Assembly (NCBI GenBank): GCA_004212735.1
Contig: SHBD01000002.1
Span: 220,323 to 254,231, forward strand
From: SAR116 cluster bacterium
GTDB taxonomy: Bacteria > Pseudomonadota > Alphaproteobacteria > Puniceispirillales > Puniceispirillaceae
Direction: 5' to 3'
DNA: 33,909 nt
Shown here: piece after piece, positions 33,740-33,909 of the stretch
How the letters are laid out: each line of letters begins with the position of its first letter
Numbering within the stretch: position 1 is the first letter of the stretch
Made by a program: the position numbers and the translations under genes
Notes under the pieces: generated by a model
Told to the model about the DNA's origin: nothing
Seen by the model: only the letters and a program-made list of their open reading frames with translations
The model's database searches: none

Positions 33740-33909
33740 CCGCCATCTTACCGTCTCCGTATGGGAAGTGGCCGCGTCTTAGCCCCCTAAAGCTGCACCA
33801 TAGTATTATGGACCGGGGAGGGTTTTAGGGTTGGCGGGGCATCTTGGCAACGCGCTGGCTGCACGGCTGGCATTACTCAGTTTGACTAAAGGCGGGGAAA
33901 TAGATTGAT

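Noticed and set aside
33785-33830. Inverted repeat CCCTAAA...TTTAGGG after nagA
   Set aside because: Only seven bases pair across a 32-base loop with no T-run; too weak to call a terminator. The last 170 bases of the window otherwise show nothing I can name.
1-33909. CRISPR arrays, tRNA or rRNA genes, insertion sequences, phage or integrase genes
   Set aside because: I read for spaced repeats, cloverleaf sequences and transposase or integrase motifs and saw none.

Overview
The window looks like a stretch of chromosome from a free-living, probably marine alphaproteobacterium; a SAR116/Puniceispirillales-type organism is my guess, not something the sequence proves. Supporting signs are the extended alphaproteobacterial PstC and PstA proteins, an ScfR/RamB-type XRE regulator, a non-pyrrolysine MttB-family methyltransferase, and many small gene sets for using diverse substrates. 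I see no rRNA, tRNA, CRISPR array, integrase or insertion sequence.

Positions 1-12.8 kb are a catabolic region. It opens with a SulP anion transporter cut by the window edge. An MmgE/PrpD-family gene overlaps a class III CoA-transferase gene. Divergent from them are an AUH-like enoyl-CoA hydratase and an HMG-CoA-lyase-type enzyme. Together these could activate, hydrate and cleave a branched dicarboxylate. Next come an Fe(II)/2-oxoglutarate oxygenase, an EamA exporter, a BhcA/SgaA-type glyoxylate aminotransferase divergent from an XRE regulator, an MttB-family methyltransferase and a dimethylarginine dimethylaminohydrolase.

Positions 12.9-17.8 kb hold an epoxide hydrolase, an ABC-F ATPase, a cystathionine beta-lyase-like PLP enzyme and a small secreted four-cysteine protein of unknown function.

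Positions 17.9-25.5 kb are a phosphate-acquisition block read on the minus strand: pstS, pstC, pstA, pstB, phoU, then a periplasmic 5'-nucleotidase. A strong hairpin lies between pstS and pstC. No phoB or phoR is present in the window.

Positions 25.6-28.6 kb hold two overlapping EamA transporter genes and a divergent LysR regulator with clustered CTTTCATT elements between them. The second transporter gene is interrupted by one in-frame TGA but is otherwise intact.

Positions 28.6-33.7 kb are an amino-sugar/peptidoglycan salvage cluster: anmK, a MurQ-like SIS-domain etherase, a BadF/NAGK-type kinase and nagA. Between anmK and the etherase gene are the remains of a dipeptide-type ABC permease pair, still showing TGATG stop/start overlaps. 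A possible ABC ATPase C-terminal fragment lies just before nagA. The cluster therefore appears to have kept its cytoplasmic enzymes while losing nearby uptake genes. I found no clearly new multi-gene system; the most informative signals are these recent gene-decay events, the dicarboxyl-CoA module and the clustered regulatory repeats.
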